Below, piece by piece: positions 7,866 to 15,725 of a stretch of DNA of 19,847 nt. Source of the stretch: Gammaproteobacteria bacterium (GTDB lineage Bacteria > Pseudomonadota > Gammaproteobacteria > BMS3Bbin11); NCBI GenBank assembly GCA_030617565.1, contig JAUWVE010000007.1, positions 1 through 19,847 of the forward strand, read 5' to 3'. The first letter of the stretch is position 1. Each line of letters starts with the position of its first letter. Under the pieces are notes generated by a model that was not told the origin of the DNA, searched no databases, and saw only the letters and a list, made by a program, of their open reading frames with translations. The translations under genes and the position numbers were made by a program.

Positions 7866-9061
7866 CAGATTTCCACCCCGTCAATATTCGCTATGGTCTG
7901 GATATCCTTGTCACCGCGTCCGGATAAATTAACGATCATAATACCGTCTTTTCCCAGTTCCGGTGCCAGCTTTCGTGCATAGGCAATGGCATGACTGGAT
8001 TCCAGTGCAGGAATGATTCCTTCAAGTCTGGTGATGTCATGAAAGCCAGCCATCGCCTCGTCATTGGATATGGCGACGTAGTTAGCCCGTCCGATGTCTT
8101 TCAACCAGGCGTGTTCGGGACCGACGCCAGGATAGTCGAGACCGGCACTGATAGAATGGGTCTCAATGATCTGCCCGTTTGCATCTTCCATTAGATAGGT
8201 TCTATTGCCATGCAGTACACCCACCCTGCCCTTGCATAAAGGTGCCGCATGCTGGCCTGTATCCAAACCATTGCCTGCTGCTTCGACACCATACATAGAC
8301 ACGGCTTCATCATCGATAAAGGGATAGAAAAGTCCTATCGCATTGGATCCACCGCCAACACAGGCTACCAGTGCATCAGGTAAACAACCGGCCTGCTCAA
8401 GTATCTGCTGACGCGCTTCCCTGCCAATGACTGACTGAAAGTCTCGCACCATGGCCGGATAGGGATGCGGGCCTGCGACAGTACCGATGATATAGAAGGT
8501 ATCCTCGACATTTGTCACCCAGTCGCGCATCGCCTCGTTGAGCGCATCTTTCAATGTGCGAGAACCGGATTCCACGGCGACGACAGAGGCGCCGAGTAAT
8601 TTCATCCGGTAGACATTGGGAGCCTGGCGAACGATATCATCCGCCCCCATATAGACCACGCACTCAAGTCCCAGTCGTGCTGCGACCGTAGCCGTTGCTA
8701 CCCCGTGCTGGCCAGCGCCTGTTTCAGCAATAATACGGGTCTTGCCCAGCCTTTTCGCCAACAGCGCCTGGCCAATGGTATTGTTTATTTTATGTGCACC
8801 GGTATGGTTCAGATCTTCTCTCTTCAGATAGATCTGTGAACCGTATTCCCTGCTCAAGCCTGCTGCAAAATACAGTGGAGAAGGCCGTCCAACATAATAT
8901 TTCAGATCGTCATCTAATTCCTTCAGGAAATCAGGGTCCTGCATATACTTCTTATAGGCCTGTGTTAATTCCTGCAATGGGCGCATCAATGTTTCGGCAA
9001 CAAAAACACCCCCAAAGCGGCCAAAATGGCCATTTTTATCCGGCATGGAATAGGCTGACAT
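7865..9061 (-). CDS. trpB: Tryptophan synthase beta chain
   Basis: 398 residues, equal in size to the enteric TrpB1. It is the PLP subunit that joins indole and serine to make tryptophan. PLP lysine K91 sits in LNHTGAHKINN; AETGAGQHGVATA follows at about 112-124, with the general acid-base Glu at 113. The phosphate-binding GGGSN is at 236-240, and the C-terminal SGRGDKD is present. ATG at 9061 is the first start; a second Met (M6, MPDKNGHFGRFGG) is possible, since neither has a strong ribosome-binding site. The gene is separated from trpF by 324 bases, so it probably has its own promoter, although no convincing -35/-10 pair stands out. Confidence 0.97.
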   Translation of the reverse strand: MSAYSMPDKNGHFGRFGGVFVAETLMRPLQELTQAYKKYMQDPDFLKELDDDLKYYVGRPSPLYFAAGLSREYGSQIYLKREDLNHTGAHKINNTIGQALLAKRLGKTRIIAETGAGQHGVATATVAARLGLECVVYMGADDIVRQAPNVYRMKLLGASVVAVESGSRTLKDALNEAMRDWVTNVEDTFYIIGTVAGPHPYPAMVRDFQSVIGREARQQILEQAGCLPDALVACVGGGSNAIGLFYPFIDDEAVSMYGVEAAGNGLDTGQHAAPLCKGRVGVLHGNRTYLMEDANGQIIETHSISAGLDYPGVGPEHAWLKDIGRANYVAISNDEAMAGFHDITRLEGIIPALESSHAIAYARKLAPELGKDGIMIVNLSGRGDKDIQTIANIDGVEI

Positions 9062-9385
9062 GTATAAACCCGATTGCTACAAAGTGAGAAAACGTATATC
9101 TGGACAACAAACGAGCTTGACTGATATACAGGCTGTGTGAAGAACTGATTTTACCGATCTTTGGTATTTATTGCATCTATCTGGTTTTAAAAACCGAATC
9201 TTGAACCGCAAAGGCGCAAAGGACGCAAAGTAAAGCAACTTCTTTTTTTATGTATGACATTTTCACACTGGAACTGTTTACATAAACTGGTAGTGAGTAA
9301 CTTGATTACCGAGACATTATCACCCTGAAAAGAACTCCTTTGCGTCCTTTGCGCCTTAGCGGTTCAGACAAACAACCAGATAAAG
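9062..9385. other. 324-base trpF-trpB intergenic region
   Basis: This is the longest gap in the window. Its trpF-proximal half is occupied by the inverted-repeat element at 9202-9366. Its trpB-proximal part (9062-9200) is AT-rich and would hold any trpB promoter or operator. I see no Trp-codon-rich leader peptide and no convincing attenuator hairpin. A 7-base inverted pair (GTATATC at 9094-9100, GATATAC at 9123-9129) is the only small symmetric signal near the trpB start. Confidence 0.7.
9202..9366. mobile_element. 165-base element with 29-base terminal inverted repeats (MITE-like or dispersed repeat)
   Basis: The left arm (9202-9230) and the reverse complement of the right arm (9338-9366) agree at 28 of 29 positions, around a 107-base core with no gene. 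Each arm contains a repeating GCAAAG unit (CGCAAAGG-CGCAAAGG-ACGCAAAG in the left arm). A further inverted pair, TATCTGGTT (9178-9186) and AACCAGATA (9374-9382), flanks the element. No transposase or clear target duplication is visible. GCAAAGG-rich arms of this kind are, from memory, a recurrent intergenic repeat type in bacteria. It could be a non-autonomous mobile element or a pair of oppositely oriented short repeats; the folded transcript would also form a strong stem. Confidence 0.65.
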
Positions 9386-10015
9386 CTAAGTCCGGCTGAG
9401 ATTCTCTACCGCTCGAATAAATTGCACTATTTTTTTCTTATCTTTTTTGCCGGGTGACTCTTCCACACCACTACTGACATCGACGGCCCAGGGCTGCACA
9501 CTGGAAACCGCTTGTACAACATTTTTAGGATTCAGGCCACCGGCCAGAATGACAGGTAGTGACAAGTCATTCGGGATCAACTCCCAGTCAAAAGCTTCCC
9601 CTGTTCCGCCGGGTGTACCTTTTTTGTAGCTATCCAGCAATATCCCCCTGGCTGACGCATACTGCTGGCATAAACTGACCAGGTCTGTATCGCTTTTTAC
9701 CCTGACCACTTTGATATATGGGCGATCAAAGCTGTTACAAAATGCCTCGTCTTCATCTCCATGAAACTGCAGTAAATCCAGTTTCACGCTGGACATTACC
9801 TGATTTACTTCCTGCTGGCTGCTGTTGACAAATAAACCCACTGCGCAGATAAAAGGCGGCAAACTGGATACAATTTCCATCGCGGATGCTATCGTCACAT
9901 TACGCGGACTATCGGCATAGAACACCATACCAATAGCATCGGCGCCGGCAATGCAGGCTTTATTTGCATCGGCAACAGTACATATCCCGCATACTTTTAT
10001 ACGCGTTTTATTCAT
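9386..10015 (-). CDS. trpF: Phosphoribosylanthranilate isomerase
   Basis: 209 residues, a stand-alone TrpF of usual size rather than the enteric TrpC-TrpF fusion. It isomerises phosphoribosylanthranilate to CdRP in tryptophan synthesis. The catalytic base C9 (KVCGIC) and acid D128 (LLDSYKKGTPGGTGEAFDW) are both present, and the phosphate-binding segments LAGGLNPKN and VDVSSGVEESPGKKD close the barrel. The ATG overlaps the truA stop by 4 bases (ATGA), so it is translationally coupled to truA, the same truA-trpF arrangement as in Pseudomonas. Confidence 0.96.
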   Translation of the reverse strand: MNKTRIKVCGICTVADANKACIAGADAIGMVFYADSPRNVTIASAMEIVSSLPPFICAVGLFVNSSQQEVNQVMSSVKLDLLQFHGDEDEAFCNSFDRPYIKVVRVKSDTDLVSLCQQYASARGILLDSYKKGTPGGTGEAFDWELIPNDLSLPVILAGGLNPKNVVQAVSSVQPWAVDVSSGVEESPGKKDKKKIVQFIRAVENLSRT

Positions 10016-10797
10016 AAACCAAATATTCCCGTAGTATTTTTTACAGAGGGTATGTTGAATTCCTCAGGGTATATAATTGCATTCAAATACAAGCCATCCG
10101 GTGAGGCCGTCACGCCACCGCAGGTTCTGTCTTCTGATGCCAGTACTTCTGCCGACCAGTCAGGAGCCTTCTCACCCGCACCAATACTAGACAATACACC
10201 TGCAATATTTCTAATCATGTGATGAAGAAATCCATCAGCTCTCGCATTGATAACGACAAAGTGACCCATGCGCACCACGGATAATTCCCTTAAATCGCGT
10301 ACCGGTGATTTGGCCTGGCAGGCAAGTGCGCGATAGGCATTAAAATTATGACGACCAAGTAGATGTTTCGCCGCCTTCTGCATCAATGATACATCTAATG
10401 GCCGATAATCCCAGCTTACCTTGCTATGGAGGATTGCCGGACGTTGATGACGATTCAGTATGATGAATTGATATCGTCGCTCGATCGCTGAAAATCGTGC
10501 ATGAAAATCATCCCTCACATGCTTTGCCCATAATATGCTCACATTCTCAGCCAGGTAACGTGAAGTGCCTCTCATCCATGAATAATCACTTCGTATAACA
10601 TCTGTTTCAAAATGTACTACCTGTCCGGTTGCATGAACACCCGTATCAGTTCTTCCTGCCGTAATGACACGAATCGGATTATTGGCAATTTTTGACAGTG
10701 CCACTTCAACAGCATTCTGTACTGTGGCAACACCTTCCTGATATTGCCAGCCACAATAGGATGAGCCATCGTATTCAATACCAAGCGCAATTCTCAT
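10012..10797 (-). CDS. truA: tRNA pseudouridine(38-40) synthase
   Basis: 261 residues. TruA converts uridines 38-40 in the anticodon stem-loop of many tRNAs to pseudouridine. The catalytic aspartate D51 lies in TAGRTDTGVHATGQV (47-61), matching E. coli D60. The N-terminal LGIEYDGSSYCGWQ and the C-terminal FLHHMIRNIAG and YLNAIIYPEE segments are typical. A strong TAGGAGG ribosome-binding site 6 bases upstream overlaps the stop of the preceding membrane-protein gene, pointing to one transcript. trpF overlaps its end. Confidence 0.96.
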   Translation of the reverse strand: MRIALGIEYDGSSYCGWQYQEGVATVQNAVEVALSKIANNPIRVITAGRTDTGVHATGQVVHFETDVIRSDYSWMRGTSRYLAENVSILWAKHVRDDFHARFSAIERRYQFIILNRHQRPAILHSKVSWDYRPLDVSLMQKAAKHLLGRHNFNAYRALACQAKSPVRDLRELSVVRMGHFVVINARADGFLHHMIRNIAGVLSSIGAGEKAPDWSAEVLASEDRTCGGVTASPDGLYLNAIIYPEEFNIPSVKNTTGIFGL

Positions 10798-10803
10798 TCA
10801 TAG

Positions 10804-10810
10804 CCTCCTA
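10804..10810 (-). promoter_or_regulatory. Strong ribosome-binding site of truA overlapping the upstream stop codon
   Basis: The minus strand reads TAGGAGG: its TAG is the stop of the EcfT-like gene and AGGAGG lies 6 bases before the truA ATG. This is one of the best Shine-Dalgarno matches in the window and couples truA translation to the gene before it. Confidence 0.75.
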
Positions 10811-11488
10811 AATAAAGATTAGCCAGATCAGGAGAAAAAGAGGGACAAGGATATCTGTAATTCCCAGATGTGAGGGCTGTTCAATATTAATATTAACAGT
10901 GTCATTCAATTCGAAATGATTTGCCTGCTCAGACGCTGATTTAATCATATCAGCGGCCCTGTCAATTAATTCAGAGACATTATTAATTTTCTTCTTTTCG
11001 CCAGGTAAATGCAGTTGTTCTGACATTTGTGGCACTATGGACAACACCAGACCCAGTCGCAGGGCAAAACGCTGGCTATCGATACCAATAAATCCAAGCG
11101 GGGACAATAAAAATTGTATTCCAGAAACTAAATCATCTCGCGGGGTTAACAGTAATAGAAAACCACTATATGAAATGACGACTAGTAGTGATGAGATTCT
11201 AAGCGCAGCCTGATTGACCCCTTCTACCGAAGGAGAAAACCTCCCTAACGACGGTAGAAGATCCATCCCCGGGTAAAACCAGAAATACAGAATCACAATG
11301 GATAAAAAGAACCAGCGTAATTTTCTGGCCAGCAGAAGAATCTGCCTGCCATGATGAGGCCACTGAAAAAAAAGAGCACCCAGGGGTGCCACAAACAACA
11401 GCAACCCTGGCCAACCCTGTTTGTTAATAATTAATGTCAGTAGTGCCAGTGATAAAATTCGTGATGCCGAATTTACAAGCACAGACAA
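10808..11488 (-). CDS. Membrane protein resembling ECF transporter T component (EcfT/CbiQ-like), orphan
   Basis: 226 residues with probable helices at about 10-41 (one or two), 57-73, 94-115, 140-155 and 209-226. The stretch from ALRISSLLVV through LTPRDDLVSGIQFLLSPLGFIGI to FALRLGLVLSIVPQM (about 95-155) resembles the EcfT/CbiQ core, where a helix is followed by a (T)TPxDL segment, a leucine-rich amphipathic helix and a proline-containing helix. The Ala-Arg-Gly coupling motifs that normally contact the ATPases are not visible; in their place is a short Lys-rich loop (160-170). No ATPase or substrate-binding S gene is nearby. TTG at 11488 is the first start after an in-frame stop, with GTG at codon 3 an alternative; neither has a good ribosome-binding site. 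The family call is an inference; it could be an unrelated uncharacterised membrane protein. Confidence 0.6.
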   Translation of the reverse strand: MSVLVNSASRILSLALLTLIINKQGWPGLLLFVAPLGALFFQWPHHGRQILLLARKLRWFFLSIVILYFWFYPGMDLLPSLGRFSPSVEGVNQAALRISSLLVVISYSGFLLLLTPRDDLVSGIQFLLSPLGFIGIDSQRFALRLGLVLSIVPQMSEQLHLPGEKKKINNVSELIDRAADMIKSASEQANHFELNDTVNINIEQPSHLGITDILVPLFLLIWLIFI

Positions 11489-11524
11489 GCTTAAAGTCAG
11501 TTAAACAAGGTTCGGGCGAGCGAT

Positions 11525-14500
11525 TTACCCTGCACCCATCTGACTCATCAGGTCCCTGGCTTCATTTTTCTGATTATCTGTGCCTTCCTTTGCTACCTCT
11601 TCAAGTATGCTTTGAGCACTTTCTTTGTCATCCATTTCTATATATGCCCGGGCCAGATCAAGCTTGGTTCCAGCTTCATCCCAGGTTTCGTTTGCACCTT
11701 CTGGCATCTCGGCTGATTCAGTTTCAATATTTGTACCGGCTTCAACCGTACTTGAACCCCCTTCTTCACCTTCCAGTGTAAGATCACCAAGATCTGCGAA
11801 CTCCAGTGTCTCATCCTGTAGTTCTAGTTCAGAAGTATCGCTGTCACCTTTGCCGACGGAGAGGTCTTCAGATTCTAGATCAAGTTCTATATCTTCAATA
11901 TTCTCAAGGCCTGACATATCAATTGCAGATGCTTCTGAACCGACTGCTTCTATCTCTGATGTGTCATCCAGATCCAGATCTATACCATCCAGGTTGAAAT
12001 CAATACTTTCTTCGCTTATTTCATCAGTTTCTTCTGTGTTGCCTTCGAGTTCTGCCAGATTTAATTCAAGGCTATCCATATCAAACGAATCTGTTTCGTG
12101 TGCTGAATCCGGCTTAAAATCTCCAAGATCAAGGTCCAGCACCTCTTCGTCCGGTACCGGAAAGTCATCTGCCTTTTTCTCAGTACTTTCTACACTCTCT
12201 TCATCTACAACGTCCTGCTCAGGAATTTCTTCTGTCTCTGCGGGTAATTCAAAGCCTTCTATTGCTTCCATCTCATCTGTTTCTGAAAATGACTCTTCCG
12301 TAATATCCTCTGAAACATCATCCTTGTTTAAAGCTTCCATCAACTCGGCTTCTTCTGTATCTACCGTATCAGTATCCAGAAGATTACTTAACTCTACATC
12401 TTCTTTTCTGTCTTTATCACCAAATAATGTTTCTTCCTGAAGTTTCAGATCACCCTGAAATAATGGATTATCAGGATTCACAATTTTTCCCATTTCAGCC
12501 ACTTTTCCCCATACATCCATCGGGATATTGCCGTCTGCCGGATAGAGTTCTTCGGCCAGTGTTTCAAATGAGGAAACATCCTTTCTACCCTGATAGATTT
12601 CAAGCAGTTTCAACTTAAGCTCATGACGGTCAGGATTATTTTCTGCGGCTTCTTTAAGAACCTCTTCCGCCTGCTCATCACGTCCGTATGCCATATAGAC
12701 TTCTGCTTCCGCCAGCGGGTCTACCTCATCTGCCTGCATATTACCCATCCCTGGCACAAAATCACTCAGGAAAGAGGTCTCTGAACCAGAGTCAGAGGGT
12801 TCTGATGATTCTGCAGTTGAGATATCAAGAACAGCTGTACCTGAGATAATGCTGTCTTCAAATTCAGCGATAGAGCGCCTGCGTCTTAGAACAACAAAGA
12901 TCCCGACCAATATCAGTAAAAGTGCAAGACCAGTACCCAGCATAGTTATCCAACTGCTGAATATGATTTCCTTAGCTGTATCAAATATGCCTTTTTCTTC
13001 GGCAGGCTGTGGCCGGGCCCGTACTTTAACTTCTTTCTTTTTAACTACCTTGACTACCGGTGGCTTTTTAACAACTTCCGGCTTCTTTATTTCTGGTTTT
13101 ACCGTGGCCACTGGTGTGATATCCGGTGCCGATAGAGGAGCGCTTTCAGTTACTGGTTCTACAGGTGCTATGGGTGATACATCTGCTTTTTCCGGTAGTT
13201 TAGCTGGCTCAACAGGTGTAACTTCTGCTAGCTGTTCCTGGGCCTGACCCTGCAATCTGGCAAGATCAGAGCTCTGCATATCAATAAGCTTGTTTGCTTT
13301 ATCAATTTGCTCCTCCAGTAATGTAACTCTTTCTGCAAGCTCCATCTTTTCCAGCTCGGACGATGCAAGTGTCTCCTCCAACTGGCTGACGTTTTCCTTA
13401 TACCCATCAATTGCTGACTCATACTTTGCCCTGTCTTCTACACTGGCACCCGTACCGGAAGTTTCGACACCCTCTACTTTGGCACGTACAATTTCCAGAA
13501 CATCGTCTTCCCTGGCACCCACATCTTTTTCATCTGCCATCTGGGGCTTTCTATCTGCCTTGCTGACAGCAGAAGAAGCTTCCTTTTCAGCTTTTTCAGC
13601 TTTTTCAACTGTGCTGGGTTTTGCAGGACTAGCCGCTTCCGTCTCTGCACTGGCCATCTTGCGTCCAGTAGAAAGATTATCTTTGTACTCCTGCCATTCT
13701 TCCATTTGTACACGCAGTTCATCCTGAGCAACAGTACGGCTGGTAGAAGATATTTTTTCATCAGACGGGATTTCCAGTGTCTGCCCGACGCGAATCATAT
13801 TAATGTTGTTATGCAAAAATGCATTCGGGTTTTGTTTGTAAATTGCCATCATTACCTGGGCAATCCCCAAACTTGTCCCTGCCTTAACTCCCTCGGCAAT
13901 ATCCCACAGGGCATCACCTTTTCTAACAGGCCCATAGGTACTTCCTGGGCGTAGATCAGAATAGCTGCTTTCCGCACTGACAGCCACATCAAGCGGACCA
14001 AGCTTTGGTTTGTCAACATCTGCGGGTGAAACAGGGGTTTCAACTGCCGGGCTGGCAACAGTAGTCTTCTTTTTTGCAGGTGCTTTTTCTGCTGATTTCA
14101 CCACAACCGGCTCAGCGACCGCAGGGGCCTGAATGCGAGCGGGCGCTCCCGTGAGATAAGTTGGCGGATCGAGCAGAGCAGTATATTCACGCAACATGGA
14201 ACCATTTGCCCATATAGCTCTAACGATAAAATGCAGGAACGGGTCGCGAAATGGCTGCTCGGTATGTAATTTGATTACGTCCTTGCCATTTTCTTTCACA
14301 AGAGTAAAACGAATGGCTTTGAGCTGCTCACTTCGATCAATGCCTGCCATATTAAAGACGCCGACTGGTCCAAGAGAAACTTCAAGAGTTTGCAATTCCG
14401 TTGTCGTCACAGCGGTCAACTCAATAGATGCACTCAATGGCTCATCAAGCGCAGAATGCATCGTGAGCTTGCCCACACCGAGTGCGTAGGCCTGTACTGG

Positions 14501-14554
14501 TAATATGGCAAAAGCTGCCAAACACGCTAATTTAATCCCTTTTACCTTCTGCAT
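11525..14554 (-). CDS. fimV: FimV, polar peptidoglycan-binding hub protein
   Basis: 1009 residues with full FimV layout. Signal peptide at about 1-25 (cut after AYA); conserved N-terminal domain to about 130 (LGVGKLTMHSALDEPLSASIEL); Pro/Ala/Lys-rich linker; LysM peptidoglycan-binding domain at about 206-264 (YGPVRKGDALWDIA to GQTLEIP); coiled coil at about 375-445; membrane helix at about 533-556; then a very acidic cytoplasmic region with a TPR-like helical part (about 615-670) and the conserved C-terminal FimV motif at about 965-1005 (KLDLARAYIEMDDKESAQSIL). In Pseudomonas and Vibrio this family organises the cell pole, type IV pili and twitching, partly through cyclic-AMP signalling. Asp/Glu-rich repeats (DLDLGDF, LNLAELEG, FNLDGIDLDLDD) fill 800-930. 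ATG start with a purine-rich site (AGAGAAGA) just upstream. Confidence 0.95.
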   Translation of the reverse strand: MQKVKGIKLACLAAFAILPVQAYALGVGKLTMHSALDEPLSASIELTAVTTTELQTLEVSLGPVGVFNMAGIDRSEQLKAIRFTLVKENGKDVIKLHTEQPFRDPFLHFIVRAIWANGSMLREYTALLDPPTYLTGAPARIQAPAVAEPVVVKSAEKAPAKKKTTVASPAVETPVSPADVDKPKLGPLDVAVSAESSYSDLRPGSTYGPVRKGDALWDIAEGVKAGTSLGIAQVMMAIYKQNPNAFLHNNINMIRVGQTLEIPSDEKISSTSRTVAQDELRVQMEEWQEYKDNLSTGRKMASAETEAASPAKPSTVEKAEKAEKEASSAVSKADRKPQMADEKDVGAREDDVLEIVRAKVEGVETSGTGASVEDRAKYESAIDGYKENVSQLEETLASSELEKMELAERVTLLEEQIDKANKLIDMQSSDLARLQGQAQEQLAEVTPVEPAKLPEKADVSPIAPVEPVTESAPLSAPDITPVATVKPEIKKPEVVKKPPVVKVVKKKEVKVRARPQPAEEKGIFDTAKEIIFSSWITMLGTGLALLLILVGIFVVLRRRRSIAEFEDSIISGTAVLDISTAESSEPSDSGSETSFLSDFVPGMGNMQADEVDPLAEAEVYMAYGRDEQAEEVLKEAAENNPDRHELKLKLLEIYQGRKDVSSFETLAEELYPADGNIPMDVWGKVAEMGKIVNPDNPLFQGDLKLQEETLFGDKDRKEDVELSNLLDTDTVDTEEAELMEALNKDDVSEDITEESFSETDEMEAIEGFELPAETEEIPEQDVVDEESVESTEKKADDFPVPDEEVLDLDLGDFKPDSAHETDSFDMDSLELNLAELEGNTEETDEISEESIDFNLDGIDLDLDDTSEIEAVGSEASAIDMSGLENIEDIELDLESEDLSVGKGDSDTSELELQDETLEFADLGDLTLEGEEGGSSTVEAGTNIETESAEMPEGANETWDEAGTKLDLARAYIEMDDKESAQSILEEVAKEGTDNQKNEARDLMSQMGAG

Positions 14555-14667
14555 GATCTTCTCTTTTTAGTGGCTGTGCTTAGTTAAAGAAATAATTTAT
14601 CCTTATTTCGCTTATACTTATAGTTCAATACTACGAAAGTTCTTTATGTTTCGCAACTAACAATAGC
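14555..14667 (-). promoter_or_regulatory. asd-fimV intergenic region with a possible fimV promoter
   Basis: 113 AT-rich bases separate asd from fimV. On the minus strand a TTGCGA and a TAGTAT are 17 bases apart, and a TATAAG lies further downstream. Either could be a sigma-70 promoter, each with imperfect hexamers. No clear terminator hairpin follows asd. No usg-like gene is present here, unlike in Pseudomonas. Confidence 0.3.
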
Positions 14668-15690
14668 TCACAAATGGCTTTTTGCCAATATTTCAGCTAT
14701 TTGGATACTATTTGTAGCGGCTCCTTTTCGCACATTATCGGCCACTACCCACATATCCAGCCCCATTGGATGCGAAATATCCTCTCTGATTCGGCCGACA
14801 TAGACCGGGTCGGTATCAACACCTTCAGTGACAGCCGTCGGATAACCGCCATCAACCTGTTCATCAACAACAATTATGCCATCGGCGCTCTCAAGCAGTT
14901 CGCGTGCGCGTACCGCACTGATTTTTTCACGTGTTTCTATGTGTATCGCCTCGGAATGGCCATAAAAAACAGGTACTCGTACCGCTGTAGGGTTGACCAT
15001 GATGCTGTCATCGGAAAATATCTTGCGGGTCTCCCAAACCATTTTCATCTCTTCGCGGGTATAGCCATTATCCTCAAAAACATCAATTTGGGGCAGCACA
15101 TTGAAGGCGATCTGCTTCGGGTACACCTTTACTTCGATACTATTACCGCCCAGCAGAGCTGCGGACTGGCCTGCCAGCTCTTCAATAGCAGGCTTGCCGG
15201 TGCCGGAAACCGCCTGATAAGTACAAACATTGATGCGGCTGATGCCCACTTCATCATAAATTGGCTTCAGCGCTACCAGCATTTGAATGGTTGAGCAATT
15301 AGGATTTGCAATAATACCGCGCTTTTTATAGTCAGCTATCGCCTGCGGGTTCACTTCCGGCACCACAAGGGGAACATCATCGTCGTAGCGGTAGTGCGAG
15401 GTGTTGTCCACTACCACACAACCGGCTTCAACCGCCCTGGGTGCATATTTTTCAGAAATACTGCCGCCGGCTGAAAACAGGCCTATCTGCACTTTTGAAA
15501 AATCAAAACTGTCGAGGTCTTCGACTACCAGCATTTTACCGCCAAAATCTACTCGCTTGCCGGCTGAGCGACTGGAAGCCAGCGGATAAACCTTGCCGAC
15601 CGGGAATTTTCTTTCGTGCAAAACACGCAGCATGGTTTCACCCACCGCGCCGGTGGCACCAACTACTGCAACATCAAATACTTTACTCAT
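14668..15690 (-). CDS. asd: Aspartate-semialdehyde dehydrogenase
   Basis: 340 residues. It reduces aspartyl phosphate to aspartate semialdehyde with NADPH, feeding lysine/diaminopimelate, methionine and threonine synthesis. Visible: NADP-binding GATGAVG at 11-17, catalytic C132 in NPNCSTIQ, the substrate-binding QAVSGTGKPAIEEL, and the histidine motif GHSEAIHIE. The length and the NPNCSTIQ wording fit the shorter Asd subtype common in Gram-positives and found in many gammaproteobacteria, rather than the 367-370-residue E. coli type. It follows leuB by 35 bases. ATG start with a weak ribosome-binding site. Confidence 0.96.
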   Translation of the reverse strand: MSKVFDVAVVGATGAVGETMLRVLHERKFPVGKVYPLASSRSAGKRVDFGGKMLVVEDLDSFDFSKVQIGLFSAGGSISEKYAPRAVEAGCVVVDNTSHYRYDDDVPLVVPEVNPQAIADYKKRGIIANPNCSTIQMLVALKPIYDEVGISRINVCTYQAVSGTGKPAIEELAGQSAALLGGNSIEVKVYPKQIAFNVLPQIDVFEDNGYTREEMKMVWETRKIFSDDSIMVNPTAVRVPVFYGHSEAIHIETREKISAVRARELLESADGIIVVDEQVDGGYPTAVTEGVDTDPVYVGRIREDISHPMGLDMWVVADNVRKGAATNSIQIAEILAKSHL

Positions 15691-15725
15691 TTATCTATAC
15701 CGAATTATTCTGTGTAAGCCAGCTG

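Noticed and set aside
9062..9200. trp attenuator with leader peptide before trpB
   Set aside because: No short frame with adjacent Trp codons and no paired terminator/antiterminator hairpins with a T-run were found.
11625..12440. 271-codon Ser-rich plus-strand open frame
   Set aside because: Antisense to the acidic Asp/Glu-Leu repeats of FimV; the Ser/Ile-rich protein is the mirror image of those codons.
14674..15294. 206-codon plus-strand open frame
   Set aside because: Antisense to asd, which has all catalytic motifs; no domain recognised.
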